Part shown: positions 26,202 to 35,654 of the stretch, piece after piece | How the letters are laid out: every line of letters begins with the position of its first letter | Position numbering within the stretch: position 1 is the stretch's first letter | Made by a program: the position numbers and the translations under genes | The notes under the pieces: model-generated | What the model was told of the DNA's origin: nothing | Database searches by the model: none | Seen by the model: the letters and a program-made list of their open reading frames with translations, nothing else | Origin: Daejeonella lutea | Lineage (GTDB): Bacteria > Bacteroidota > Bacteroidia > Sphingobacteriales > Sphingobacteriaceae | Direction of reading: 5' to 3' | DNA: 64,000 nucleotides | Assembly (NCBI RefSeq): GCF_900168015.1 | Contig: NZ_FUYR01000002.1 | Coordinates: 516,932 to 580,931, forward strand

Positions 26202-28325
26202 TTACTGCTTTCCAATAATATCCTCAGTAGCCTTAACTACGCTTGGAGCTTTGTCCTTTTTCGTGATATCATAAATATCACGGTTGTTTTGTGAACTGTA
26301 AAACTTGCCTAAAATATTAACGGCGGCTGCCCGTACAAGCGATACCTCATCTTTCAATGCAATCCCTCTAATCTGTTCATAAACAGACTTCTGTTCGTCG
26401 GTGGTCAGTTTATCAAAAACAGACAATGCAGCAGTTCTTATAAACCAGTTTTTATCCTTAAAAGCTTCAATGAGGGTTGCTCGTGCTGGTGCTTCGTTTT
26501 TCATTTGAAGCATATTCCGTACTGCTTCAAAACGATCCATAAATAATGGTGCATTGCGATACTGGAAGATATTCTGATTTAATGTTTTATTGTCCACCTT
26601 CTCCCCAAGAATATATTTCTCTGCATCGGTATTAATAAGATCGGGCATTATAGCCGAAGGAAATATAAAGGTCTGATCCTTTTTGTCTAAGACAATCTCC
26701 TTGCGTTCTACCTTACCTCCCGAGTAAACATCAACGGCTATCGGGATGCGGTAGAGAGGGAATTTAGAAAGATCCTGCTTTTGGTTGATTGTGACTGACA
26801 CTTCCTTTTTTTCAGGGTTGTAATTACTTTGAATATTGAGTGATGGATGGCCCGATGCCAGGAACCATTGATTGAAGAACCAATTTAAATCCATTCCGCT
26901 GACTTCCTCAAAAGCCAGGCGTAGGTCATGAATCTCTACACTTTTATAGGCGTGTCTCGTTAAATATAGATTAAGGGCTTTAAAAAACACGTCGTCACCA
27001 ACTGTCTTTCGCAACATATGGATAATTCGCCCACCCTTTTGGTAGCTTATCTCATCGAACATCTGCTCACGGTCGGCATAGTCAAAGCGGATAACATCTG
27101 GGTTAACTTTCCGGTCGCCGCCCAGATATGCCGAAAGATCTTCCAGTCCTTTTAGGTCCGCTGTCTCTCTTCCATACTTGTGTTCATCCCACAAATACTC
27201 GCCGTAAGTCGCAAACGACTCGTTCAATGGAAGATTCGACCATGATTCAGCTGTAACCAGGTCGCCAAACCAATGATGAAATAGTTCGTGAGAAATAATG
27301 TCTTCGTGATTTTCGTCAAGGTATTCGCCAGGCGACATATTCATCCTGTCAAAGAATACAGTGGCGGTGGTATTTTCCATTGCCCCGCTGACAAAATCCC
27401 GGACAACGATCTGTGAGTATTTATCCCATGGATAATCCACACCAAGCTTTTTCGAGAAGAATTCGATCATCTCGGGTGTCTTACCGAAAACAAGTCTTGC
27501 AGTTGATGCGAAGGCGGGCTCTGTATAATAGCTAACTTCCTTATCCCGCCATTTATCTTTCGTTATCACAAAGTTTCCGACGGCAATCATGGTCAGGTAA
27601 GTGGCGTGCGGCTGCTCTTGTCTCCAGCTGTCAGTGCGAGTTCCATTTCCATTGAGCGTACTATATTCAAGAGAGCCATTCGATAGGCTGACATATTCAT
27701 TTGGAACAGTGATGTTGATCTCCTGGGTCATCTTTTCCTGCGGACCATTTATCGTAGGGAACCAATTAGAATTACATTCGGTTTCTCCCTGAGTCCAAAT
27801 TTGTCTGGGCTTATCCTTGTCTTTACCGTCTTTGTTAATGAAGTAAAAGCCGCGATCTCCGGCTGATGCAATATCTTCACCAATCTTTAACTTGTTGGGC
27901 ATGGCAACATAATCTATAAAGATTGTGTAGTCCTGGTCCCTTGTATAACTTTTATCCAGCTTAATGCTGAGTTTCTTGCCATTATAGGTGTAACGTAAGG
28001 GCTGGCGATCATCCTTTTTAACCAAGGCAATGGAATTGATACGAAATCCGTTGGCATCCAGTATGATCTCATCGGACGGGTAGAAATACGGCTTAGCATG
28101 TATTGTAGCTTTACCATAAACGTAGGCACTGTCCCAGCTAAAGCTCAAATCAAGCTTTGTATTAATAATGTCAGTGAGCTTAGTATAGCTGCCGCGATAG
28201 ATATTAACACCCGCAGCGTTCTCACTAACTGTTATGGGATCTAGATTTACCAACTTGGGTGTTGAACATCCCATTAGAAAAAATGCCGCCACGAGGTGGC
28301 AGCATATCATATATTTTGTTCTCAT
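26202..28325 (-). CDS. M1-family zinc aminopeptidase, lipoprotein
   Basis: This 707-residue protein has a lipoprotein signal (FFLMGCSTPK), the exopeptidase motif GAMEN, the zinc site HELFHHWFGDLVT with the downstream glutamate in NESFATY, and an ARM/HEAT-like C-terminal helical region (APARATLIEAFKDKNWFIRTAAL). It probably cleaves N-terminal residues from peptides at the cell surface or in the periplasm. It is followed upstream in the same direction by the TlpA-like gene, with a 3-bp gap, so the two are co-transcribed. Confidence 0.94.
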   Translation of the reverse strand: MRTKYMICCHLVAAFFLMGCSTPKLVNLDPITVSENAAGVNIYRGSYTKLTDIINTKLDLSFSWDSAYVYGKATIHAKPYFYPSDEIILDANGFRINSIALVKKDDRQPLRYTYNGKKLSIKLDKSYTRDQDYTIFIDYVAMPNKLKIGEDIASAGDRGFYFINKDGKDKDKPRQIWTQGETECNSNWFPTINGPQEKMTQEINITVPNEYVSLSNGSLEYSTLNGNGTRTDSWRQEQPHATYLTMIAVGNFVITKDKWRDKEVSYYTEPAFASTARLVFGKTPEMIEFFSKKLGVDYPWDKYSQIVVRDFVSGAMENTTATVFFDRMNMSPGEYLDENHEDIISHELFHHWFGDLVTAESWSNLPLNESFATYGEYLWDEHKYGRETADLKGLEDLSAYLGGDRKVNPDVIRFDYADREQMFDEISYQKGGRIIHMLRKTVGDDVFFKALNLYLTRHAYKSVEIHDLRLAFEEVSGMDLNWFFNQWFLASGHPSLNIQSNYNPEKKEVSVTINQKQDLSKFPLYRIPIAVDVYSGGKVERKEIVLDKKDQTFIFPSAIMPDLINTDAEKYILGEKVDNKTLNQNIFQYRNAPLFMDRFEAVRNMLQMKNEAPARATLIEAFKDKNWFIRTAALSVFDKLTTDEQKSVYEQIRGIALKDEVSLVRAAAVNILGKFYSSQNNRDIYDITKKDKAPSVVKATEDIIGKQ

Positions 28326-28328
28326 AAC

Positions 28329-29573
28329 TTACTTTTCGGCAAGCAGGTCATCTATAGTCTGCTCAAACTCCTGCACAAATTTTGTGTAATATTCACCTGT
28401 TCCCGGACCGCTAAAGCCAGTATGAATCTTTCTAACCACCCCTTTTTTGTCGATGATCATGAGAGTGGGAAAAGCTTCAAAGTTATTCAGCATCGGTATG
28501 CTTGTCGCCACTTCGGCTTTGTCATTTGTATAACCGGTTATGAGCATCTCATAGGGTACATTAAACCTGTCACGTAAACGACTTACGTTCTTCCTTGAAC
28601 GTTCAAAGTCTTTAGTTCGCTCATAAGCAAGCCCAATGATTTCCACCCCTTTATCCTTGTACTTATTATAAAAGGGGACGAGGTAAGCTGTTTCATCCAT
28701 ACAATTCGGGCACCAGGATCCGAGGAACTGAACAAGCACTATTTTGTTTTTATACTTCTCGTCTAGAATTGAAACCTTGCGGCCGTCTAAGGCGGGAAAG
28801 GTGAAGTCAATCTTGTTATATCCCTTCTTCAATGCGGTTAGCGAGTACGCATCAGGAAGTATGGCATTCTCGTCTTTCCTGGCATTCCAGTTCTCTACAC
28901 CGGCATATCCGGAGTAGAATTTACCATCAGTAATGGTACTATCATTCAATACATTAGCAGTAAATAGATATGCATGTCCCCCGTCAAAGCAGGATAGATA
29001 CAGTTTATTGTCAGACACGGTTCCTTCAAGGAAACGGTAATCGCCGGTACTGGTTAAAAAAGTCCCTAACAAACGTCCGTTATCGTTTCTGAATTCTCCT
29101 ACCGCAATAGTTGTATCAGCTGAATCGAGACTTGTAAATGTAGTTGACCAGCGGCCACTAATATTTGCTTCCTGACTTTTACTCGCCTTGAAGAAACGCC
29201 AGTCATCGCCAGCTCTGGCATCAAAGGCCATAACCGCATCACTGTCTGCCAGATGTTTGATCCACTGGCCAGATAATACGCTGCCTTTGTTTTTAGCTTT
29301 GATCTCAGAATCGAAAAGGGGCATTTTAATGAAGACTGAGTCAGATGTGAATGAAATCTCATCCACACGGAATCTTTCTTCTCCATTAATTATATTGATG
29401 TACTTGGCGCCTGCAGAATCGATTACTTCGAAATTAAAAGGGATCTCTGCTGCCGAATTCGTTTTGAGTACCGCCCGCCAAATCCCGCTTTTCATTTCCT
29501 GATCAGATGATTTACAAGATGCAAATGCAATAAGTACAAGGAATACTGAGCTTATGTTCAGGGTAAACTTCAT
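28329..29573 (-). CDS. TlpA-type thioredoxin-like lipoprotein
   Basis: This 414-residue protein has a lipoprotein signal (LIAFASCKSS), a beta-rich N-terminal region of about 240 residues with no family name I can give, and a C-terminal thioredoxin domain. The active site is GSWCPNCMDE, with a later cis-proline region (FEAFPTLMIIDKKG). Such proteins are periplasmic disulfide reductases in Bacteroidota. It lies 13 bp after the acyl-CoA dehydrogenase stop and 3 bp before the M1 peptidase start. Confidence 0.88.
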   Translation of the reverse strand: MKFTLNISSVFLVLIAFASCKSSDQEMKSGIWRAVLKTNSAAEIPFNFEVIDSAGAKYINIINGEERFRVDEISFTSDSVFIKMPLFDSEIKAKNKGSVLSGQWIKHLADSDAVMAFDARAGDDWRFFKASKSQEANISGRWSTTFTSLDSADTTIAVGEFRNDNGRLLGTFLTSTGDYRFLEGTVSDNKLYLSCFDGGHAYLFTANVLNDSTITDGKFYSGYAGVENWNARKDENAILPDAYSLTALKKGYNKIDFTFPALDGRKVSILDEKYKNKIVLVQFLGSWCPNCMDETAYLVPFYNKYKDKGVEIIGLAYERTKDFERSRKNVSRLRDRFNVPYEMLITGYTNDKAEVATSIPMLNNFEAFPTLMIIDKKGVVRKIHTGFSGPGTGEYYTKFVQEFEQTIDDLLAEK

Positions 29574-29586
29574 CTTACAATTTTTA

Positions 29587-30726
29587 CTATTTCAATATTT
29601 CACGGGCAATAATGATACGCTGGATCTCCGATGTTCCTTCATAGATCTGAGTGATCTTTGCGTCGCGCATTAAACGTTCAACGTGATATTCTTTCACAAA
29701 ACCATAACCGCCGTGTATCTGTACAGCTTCAACCGTGACTTTCATTGCAACCTGCGATGCATAGAGCTTAGCCATCGAGCTTGCCTGTGCATAGGGCAAT
29801 CCCTGGTCTTTTAACCATGCAGCTTTAAGACAAAGCATGCGGGCAGCTTCAATTTCTGTTGCCATATCGGCAAGTTTAAACTGGATAGCCTGATGACCAG
29901 AAATAGGTTTACCAAATGCCTTACGTTCCTGGGAATACCCGAGGGCAAGTTCATAAGCACCAGAAGCAATTCCCAAAGCCTGCGAGGCGATTCCAATACG
30001 CCCGCCTTCAAGAGTCTTCATAGCAAATTTAAATCCAAATCCTTCTTCGCCTATCCGGTTTTCTTTAGGCACTTTGACGTCCGAGAACATCAGTGAATGA
30101 GTGTCTGAACCACGTATCCCAAGTTTATTTTCCTTCGGCCCAATGGTGAATCCTTCCATTCCCCTTTCAACTATAAGTGCATTAATGCCCTGATGTCTTT
30201 TTGCCGGATTTGTTTGTGCTATTACAAGATAGGTGGATGCCGAGCTTCCATTTGTTATCCAATTCTTTGTTCCGTTTAATAGATAATGGTCGCCCATATC
30301 TATTGCACTTGTCTGTTGAGAGGTTGCGTCAGAACCGGCTTCAGGCTCCGACAAACAAAACGCCCCAATCTTTTCGCCTGATGCCAGAGGTTTTAAATAT
30401 TTTTCCTTTTGCTCTTCAGAACCATATTTTTCAAGTCCGAAACATACCAGGGAATTATTAACTGATACTACAACGGATGCGGATGCGTCTATTTTTGAAA
30501 GCTCTTCCATAGCAAGCACGTAAGAAACCGTATCAAGTCCGGAACCATTATATTTCGGGTCTACCATCATGCCCAAAAAACCAAGTTCGCCCAGCTTCTT
30601 CACCTGCTCAGCTGGAAACTTTTGATGTTCGTCGCGCTCGATCACACCGGGTTTCAATTCCGTATTTGCGAAATCCCGTGCCGCATCCCGGATCATTAGC
30701 TGTTCCTCTGAAAATTCGAAATACAT
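29587..30726 (-). CDS. Acyl-CoA dehydrogenase (short/branched-chain type)
   Basis: This 379-residue flavoprotein has the signatures [11 protein letters not shown] and WITNGSSAS for the FAD/acyl site, [22 protein letters not shown], and [10 protein letters not shown] with the catalytic-base glutamate. Its full length matches butyryl/isovaleryl-type dehydrogenases. It makes the 2,3-double bond in beta-oxidation or branched-chain amino acid breakdown. A TATTTTTG -7-like element (minus strand, 30746-30753) lies just upstream of the ATG. Confidence 0.95.
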   Translation of the reverse strand: MYFEFSEEQLMIRDAARDFANTELKPGVIERDEHQKFPAEQVKKLGELGFLGMMVDPKYNGSGLDTVSYVLAMEELSKIDASASVVVSVNNSLVCFGLEKYGSEEQKEKYLKPLASGEKIGAFCLSEPEAGSDATSQQTSAIDMGDHYLLNGTKNWITNGSSASTYLVIAQTNPAKRHQGINALIVERGMEGFTIGPKENKLGIRGSDTHSLMFSDVKVPKENRIGEEGFGFKFAMKTLEGGRIGIASQALGIASGAYELALGYSQERKAFGKPISGHQAIQFKLADMATEIEAARMLCLKAAWLKDQGLPYAQASSMAKLYASQVAMKVTVEAVQIHGGYGFVKEYHVERLMRDAKITQIYEGTSEIQRIIIAREILK

Positions 30727-30811
30727 AAATAATTGGTTAAGTCAACAAAAATAATCTTTACCAGCTATATAATACTGTAAATGAAAATTAAGAATGTTAA
30801 TTACGCCTAAA

Positions 30812-31306
30812 TTATTGTAGAGACTTGATTTTTTTCTCAATCAGTGTAGTAGAATAACCGGGAAGATACTCGAGTGTTTGAACATTGCCGCCATTTTGAA
30901 TCACAATATCGGAACCTACTATCTGGTCTATCGTATAGTCGGCACCTTTAACAAGGACATCGGGATTAACAAGCCTGATCAGGTTTATGGGAGTTTCTTC
31001 GTCGAATAAAATTACTGCATCTATAAAAGACATGGACGCTAGAATGTACGCTCTCGAGCGCTCATCGGTTATCGGTCTGTTAGGACCTTTAATGTCGCTG
31101 GTTGATTTGTCAGAGTTGAGCCCTACAATTAGCTTGTCTCCTAAATCGGCCGCTTTGGCGAGATAATCAATATGCCCCAGATGAATTAGATCGAAGCATC
31201 CGTTGGTGAATACTATCTTCTTTTCCAGCAGCCGCCACACATTAAGGCGTGCCTTCAGCTGCTCCTGATTAAAGATCTTTTCCGAAATATTATTAAGCTT
31301 TGCCAT
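30812..31306 (-). CDS. rfaE2: D-glycero-beta-D-manno-heptose 1-phosphate adenylyltransferase (RfaE2)
   Basis: This 164-residue nucleotidyltransferase has FTNGCFDLIHLGHIDYLAKA (the HxGH motif), GLNSDKS and DEETPINLI. It corresponds to the second domain of HldE on its own, as usual in Bacteroidota. It makes ADP-heptose for LPS core. It begins immediately after the flippase-like gene, consistent with an envelope operon panC - flippase - rfaE2. Confidence 0.92.
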   Translation of the reverse strand: MAKLNNISEKIFNQEQLKARLNVWRLLEKKIVFTNGCFDLIHLGHIDYLAKAADLGDKLIVGLNSDKSTSDIKGPNRPITDERSRAYILASMSFIDAVILFDEETPINLIRLVNPDVLVKGADYTIDQIVGSDIVIQNGGNVQTLEYLPGYSTTLIEKKIKSLQ

Positions 31307-31307
31307 T

Positions 31308-32294
31308 TTACGAACGTTTGGATGATTTAATCATCAGCAAAATTACACTAATAGCTCCTATGACGAGGACTAAAAGTGTTTGTGATGAATGGATAAGCAA
31401 GGCGTAGGCAAGTCCTTCGGCCTTCGGGATGTCATAGACCAGAAGACCTTCTGATACCATATAATGAAATGCACCGATCCCGCCCTGCACGGGTACGATC
31501 ATTCCCAGGCTGCTAAATACCAACACAGAAAGTGAAGCGAGAACACCAAGTCCGGATGTAGTATCGAGGGCAAAGAAGCAGAGATAAGTTGAAAAGCCAT
31601 ACAGAAACCAGATCAGGACTGAGCTTAGCACAAAGCTTCCCTTGTTTTCGAGATCCTTAACTGATAAAATTCCGCTTTTAACATCCATGAAGAAATTGTA
31701 AATCCGGTTCCTGATACCCAGTTTTTTCTTTTTCATCAGTAGGTAAAGAAAAAATACTGCTAAGACTAAGATGATACCCGCAAATACAAGTACTGTAAGA
31801 TTTCCGGCACTACCATTTAGTTTGACCAGGACATTTTCGTATAGGAATTCTGACAGCAGGTCAAACTGAAGTATGATACCCAATGCCATGACTATTGCAA
31901 GCATAAGTAAATCAACAATTCGTTCGACTATAACAGTTCCGATAAGCTTGACTATCGGAATATTATCCGTTTTTGTAATTACTCCACAACGGGAAACCTC
32001 ACCCATTCTTGGAAATGCTACATTAGCCATATAGCCGATCATCACCGCATAGAATGTGTTCAATAGCGAGGGTGTTCCATGACCCAGGGAGGCGATCATC
32101 ATCCGCCAACGGAAAACCCTTAAAATGTGTGCTACAAAGCAGGCTATTAGTGATGCAACAACCCATTTATAGTCTGCCTGCTTTAAATCCGAAATAAGTT
32201 GGTCAACATCCTGACCTTTAAAAGCAATGATCAGCAAGGTGACGCCGACGACCAGCAACAGTATATACTTAATGACTGGTATAAGTTGTTTCAA
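31308..32294 (-). CDS. Flippase-like / lysylphosphatidylglycerol synthase TM-region protein
   Basis: This 328-residue integral membrane protein has about eight helices. It carries the UPF0104/LPG_synthase_TM motifs FRWRMMIASLG, NVAFPRMGEVSRCGV, VERIVDLLML and VPVQGGIGAFHYMV. It lacks the soluble transferase domain of MprF. It is commonly found between pantothenate and envelope genes in this phylum. A role in lipid or glycolipid flipping is suggested by the family name but is not demonstrated. Confidence 0.85.
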   Translation of the reverse strand: MKQLIPVIKYILLLVVGVTLLIIAFKGQDVDQLISDLKQADYKWVVASLIACFVAHILRVFRWRMMIASLGHGTPSLLNTFYAVMIGYMANVAFPRMGEVSRCGVITKTDNIPIVKLIGTVIVERIVDLLMLAIVMALGIILQFDLLSEFLYENVLVKLNGSAGNLTVLVFAGIILVLAVFFLYLLMKKKKLGIRNRIYNFFMDVKSGILSVKDLENKGSFVLSSVLIWFLYGFSTYLCFFALDTTSGLGVLASLSVLVFSSLGMIVPVQGGIGAFHYMVSEGLLVYDIPKAEGLAYALLIHSSQTLLVLVIGAISVILLMIKSSKRS

Positions 32295-32297
32295 TGC

Positions 32298-33143
32298 TTA
32301 GTTTTTATTTAAAATCATGTTGTCGATGATGCGAATCTTACCAACCCGGGCTGCAACCAGAGCAATAACCTTTTCTGTCGCTTTAGAAGTTGTTGGTTCA
32401 AATGTATCAGCATTATAAATTTCAAAATACTCAGTTTTAATTCCCGGGGCGTTTGAGAGATAGTCCATTGCGTTCCGGTTGAGTTCTGAAATGCTCATAG
32501 TATCAAAGTCAGCCTTCGCCTTGCTTAATGACTTGAATAAAGCAAGGGCATGCTGCCGGTCCTCTTGAGACAGATAAACATTCCTAGAGCTCATTGCCAG
32601 ACCGTCCTTCTCCCGAACAATAGGACACATTATTAATTTAACCTTTAGGCCGAGCTTTTTTACCATAAATGAGATCACCACAAATTGCTGAAAATCCTTT
32701 TGCCCGAAAAACGCATAGTCGGGACTTATTATATCAAATAGCTTTTTTACAATCTGCGTGACACCATGATAGTGTCCAGGCCGGATCTCGCCTTCAAGAA
32801 TATTGTCGAGGTTTTCAAGCTCTATATTCCATTTGTCTGCGCTATTGTACATTTCACCCACCTCAGGAAGGAAGAGAACGTCACAGTGTGCTTCCCTAAG
32901 CTTATGAATATCGTCCTCGATAGGCCTTGGATAGTTCGCCAAGTCATTTTTATCGTTAAACTGAGTCGGATTAACAAAAATGCTGCACACAACAAGATCA
33001 GTTTTATTCCTTGCCGCCTCTATCAATGATAAATGCCCCTGGTGCAAGGCGCCCATCGTTGGTACAAAACCAACTGAATGACCCTCAGGCTTCACTTGTT
33101 CCAAATAATTGCGAACCTCAGCCCGAGTCCTGAAAATTTCCAA
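32298..33143 (-). CDS. panC: Pantothenate synthetase
   Basis: This 281-residue enzyme has VPTMGALHQGHLSLIEAA (HIGH-type), FVNPTQFN, the RPGHYHGVTQIVKKLF segment, GQKDFQQ and MSSRNVYLS (KMSKS-type loop). It condenses pantoate and beta-alanine to pantothenate. The next gene downstream is the flippase-like gene, 3 bp away; panD is not between them. It is divergent from the starch-synthase-like gene. Confidence 0.96.
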   Translation of the reverse strand: MEIFRTRAEVRNYLEQVKPEGHSVGFVPTMGALHQGHLSLIEAARNKTDLVVCSIFVNPTQFNDKNDLANYPRPIEDDIHKLREAHCDVLFLPEVGEMYNSADKWNIELENLDNILEGEIRPGHYHGVTQIVKKLFDIISPDYAFFGQKDFQQFVVISFMVKKLGLKVKLIMCPIVREKDGLAMSSRNVYLSQEDRQHALALFKSLSKAKADFDTMSISELNRNAMDYLSNAPGIKTEYFEIYNADTFEPTTSKATEKVIALVAARVGKIRIIDNMILNKN

Positions 33144-33215
33144 AATATATATCTCTTAATTGAGTCCAAAAATGGTTAAATACTTAAATACCACCAAAAC
33201 AACTTGCGTAAATCG

Positions 33216-33246
33216 TTGATAATTCATAACATTTTGCTTACCTTTG
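33216..33246 (+). promoter_or_regulatory. Promoter of the starch-synthase-like gene
   Basis: TTG (33216-33218), a 20-bp spacer and TACCTTTG (33239-33246) match the Bacteroidota consensus. The transcript would start about 33253, 38 nt before the ATG at 33291. It lies inside the longest possible frame, which argues against a start at 33204. Confidence 0.7.
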
Positions 33247-33290
33247 CTGTTCGAAAACTTTTCTTAACCCTTAATTTAATCAAATTGGAG

Positions 33291-34115
33291 ATGGCAAAAA
33301 CGAAGATTCTTTTTATTACGCATGAGATGTCGCCTTTCCTTGAACTAACCAAAATTTCTGAGATCACACGCCAACTTCCACAGGCTATGCAGGACAAGGG
33401 ATTTGAGATCCGTATCCTAATGCCCCGGTTTGGTAATATCAATGAGCGACGTAACAGGCTGCATGAAGTAATTCGTCTGTCAGGGATGAATATTATTATT
33501 AATGATAACGACAACCCATTGATAATTAAGGTTGCATCTATTCCTTCAGCCCGCATGCAGGTGTATTTCCTTGATAATGAAGAATACTTCCAGAGGAAGC
33601 ATGTTTTTGCTGACGGTAGCAACAAATTTTACGAGGATAACGATGAGCGCACCATATTTTTTTGCAAAGGGGCGTTAGAAACAGTTAAGAAATTGGGATG
33701 GTCCCCTGATGTTGTTCACTGCCATGGTTGGATGAGCTCTTTAGTTCCTGCTTACTTGAAAACTATTTATAAAGACGATCCTACATTTAAGAATTCAAAG
33801 GTAGTGTACTCTGTATATGATGACGGATTTACAAGTAACCTGAATCCGGCTTTTGCAACTAAAGCAATCATGAGCGGAATGGATGCTGAAAACACCGAGA
33901 TTTATACTGCTGCTACTAATACAGCATTAAACCTGGGTGCTATTTCTTATTCAGATGCAGTGGTTTATGCGAGTGAAACCATTAATGATGAAGTGTTAAA
34001 GTTTGTTAAAAAAGGCAATAAACCGACTCTGGAGTTCAATCTGACATCAGATTTCGAAAATTATTACAACCTTTACGAAGAAATAGCTAACGAAGAGCTT
34101 GTCTCATTAGCTTAA
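33291..34115 (+). CDS. Starch/glycogen synthase N-terminal-domain protein (single domain)
   Basis: From the ATG at 33291 this 274-residue protein starts MAKTKILFITHEMSPFLE. It follows the N-terminal GT5 domain of glycogen synthase (IRILMPRFGNINERR, DDGFTSNLNP). It stops where the second Rossmann domain should begin. The GT5 KTGG motif for ADP-glucose is replaced by LTKISE. It is therefore unlikely to be an active glycogen synthase. Similar short proteins sit next to panC in related genomes. The role is unknown. Confidence 0.82.
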   Translation: MAKTKILFITHEMSPFLELTKISEITRQLPQAMQDKGFEIRILMPRFGNINERRNRLHEVIRLSGMNIIINDNDNPLIIKVASIPSARMQVYFLDNEEYFQRKHVFADGSNKFYEDNDERTIFFCKGALETVKKLGWSPDVVHCHGWMSSLVPAYLKTIYKDDPTFKNSKVVYSVYDDGFTSNLNPAFATKAIMSGMDAENTEIYTAATNTALNLGAISYSDAVVYASETINDEVLKFVKKGNKPTLEFNLTSDFENYYNLYEEIANEELVSLA

Positions 34116-34202
34116 GGGTGTATCGCCATTGAACGTTGGACAGTCGCGTGAAGCGTGATTGTTATTTTTCGTTCCTAAGGCTTTTAAAACAAATTATCAC
34201 AG

Positions 34203-35585
34203 ATGAAATTATACAAACTGGACTTATTAACGCTGTTGATAAGTCTTTTTATTTTAAGTGCCTGTCAAAACACGGATTCGATAGGTCTTGATGTTGATCC
34301 GTCGACCGGAATTAGTGGGACATTCATCGACACCGTTACTGTAAGGTCATCAACAGTACGTGAAGATTCGATTCTTACGAATACGCTGACTCAATACCCG
34401 CTCGGCTATTTTAATGATCCCATTTTTGGAAAAACAGCAGCTAACATTGCCCTGTCATTGACAATGGTTAATAGCAACACAACATTTGGAACGGCACCAG
34501 TGTTAGATTCGGCAGTTCTTGTGTTGCATTACGGTGATGAATTTTATGGTGATAGTACATCCAAATTCCAAATAGAAGTACGCCAACTTGCTGATCAGTT
34601 AAACAAAAGTAAAGCTTACTATAACAACTCTATATTTAACGTAAACTCTGCTGTTATTGGCAGTAAGCTGGTAACAATACGTCGAAGAGATAGTGTTAAG
34701 GTCAATGAGATCATCACAGGCAAACCAGACGTAATTAAAACTAAAGCACCTCAAATCAGGATTCCGTTAAGTCCATCTTTTATTAATAGCAATTTCATAA
34801 ATGCTGCACCTGCGAATTTCAGCACTCAGGCTTTATTCATGAAATTTATAAAAGGTCTTCATTTGAAGGTTAATGAGGCCCAGAGTTCGGGCCCAGGGGG
34901 AATAGCATTCTTAAATCTTACGGATTCTAGCAGACTAGACGTTTATTACAAAAATACAAACGGAACAGCTATTGACACTACGCTATTATCATTCCCGATT
35001 TTGAATGGCAGCGAGCCAGTGGCAGCTAACTTTACACATGATTACACAGGCACTCCTGTTCAAACGCAACTAAACAATCCTACTACTCAATATGATGTTA
35101 CCTATGTCCAAGGACTTGGTGGTCTGCGTACAAAAATCAGGTTTCCGAATCTTGATAAACTGAAAGCACTCGGGAATATTACTATAAATAAAGCAGAACT
35201 CGTTGTAACTGTAGTTGACGGAACTGATAATTATAAACCATCTCCGCGTTTGTTATTGTATACTACCGATATCGCTAGCCAGCGCCAGTTTATTCCTGAT
35301 TTTGGAACTAACCCGTTGGTAGGACTGACAGATTTCGACTTCGGTGGCTTTTACGACACTACGAATAAACGTTACAAGTTTGTTGTCACTACTTTCCTAC
35401 AGGACATCCTCAAGGGAACTTCTAAACAATACGATACGTTTATCGCTCCTGTAAGTGTCAATTACAGTCGTCAATCCGGTCCGGTTGCTTCTGGTACCAC
35501 AGCTTCCAGAGCTGTTATTGGGAGTGGAAAAAGCGGGGTAACGTACAAAATGAAGCTTAATATTTTCTACAGCAAAATAAATTAG
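34203..35585 (+). CDS. DUF4270-family lipoprotein
   Basis: This 460-residue protein has a lipobox (LFILSACQNTDS) and a DUF4270-type beta-rich body: an IGLDVDPSTG start, and GIAFLNLTDSSRLDVYYK in the middle. The family is confined to Bacteroidota and is probably surface-exposed. It sits between the starch-synthase-like gene and glmS, an order seen in many members of the phylum. The function is unknown. Confidence 0.85.
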   Translation: MKLYKLDLLTLLISLFILSACQNTDSIGLDVDPSTGISGTFIDTVTVRSSTVREDSILTNTLTQYPLGYFNDPIFGKTAANIALSLTMVNSNTTFGTAPVLDSAVLVLHYGDEFYGDSTSKFQIEVRQLADQLNKSKAYYNNSIFNVNSAVIGSKLVTIRRRDSVKVNEIITGKPDVIKTKAPQIRIPLSPSFINSNFINAAPANFSTQALFMKFIKGLHLKVNEAQSSGPGGIAFLNLTDSSRLDVYYKNTNGTAIDTTLLSFPILNGSEPVAANFTHDYTGTPVQTQLNNPTTQYDVTYVQGLGGLRTKIRFPNLDKLKALGNITINKAELVVTVVDGTDNYKPSPRLLLYTTDIASQRQFIPDFGTNPLVGLTDFDFGGFYDTTNKRYKFVVTTFLQDILKGTSKQYDTFIAPVSVNYSRQSGPVASGTTASRAVIGSGKSGVTYKMKLNIFYSKIN

Positions 35586-35654
35586 GCACTAAAAACAAAG
35601 AGCTCTTCTTTTTTGTTCGATTTTCAGTAGTTTCGGCATTTAACCCCTAAAAAA

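Noticed and set aside
33204-33290. N-terminal extension of the starch-synthase-like gene (29 extra residues)
   Set aside because: A consensus promoter lies inside it and the family start is MAKTKILFITHE at 33291.
35586-35654. glmS ribozyme ahead of glmS
   Set aside because: The 69-bp gap is too short for the ribozyme core and shows none of its conserved helices.
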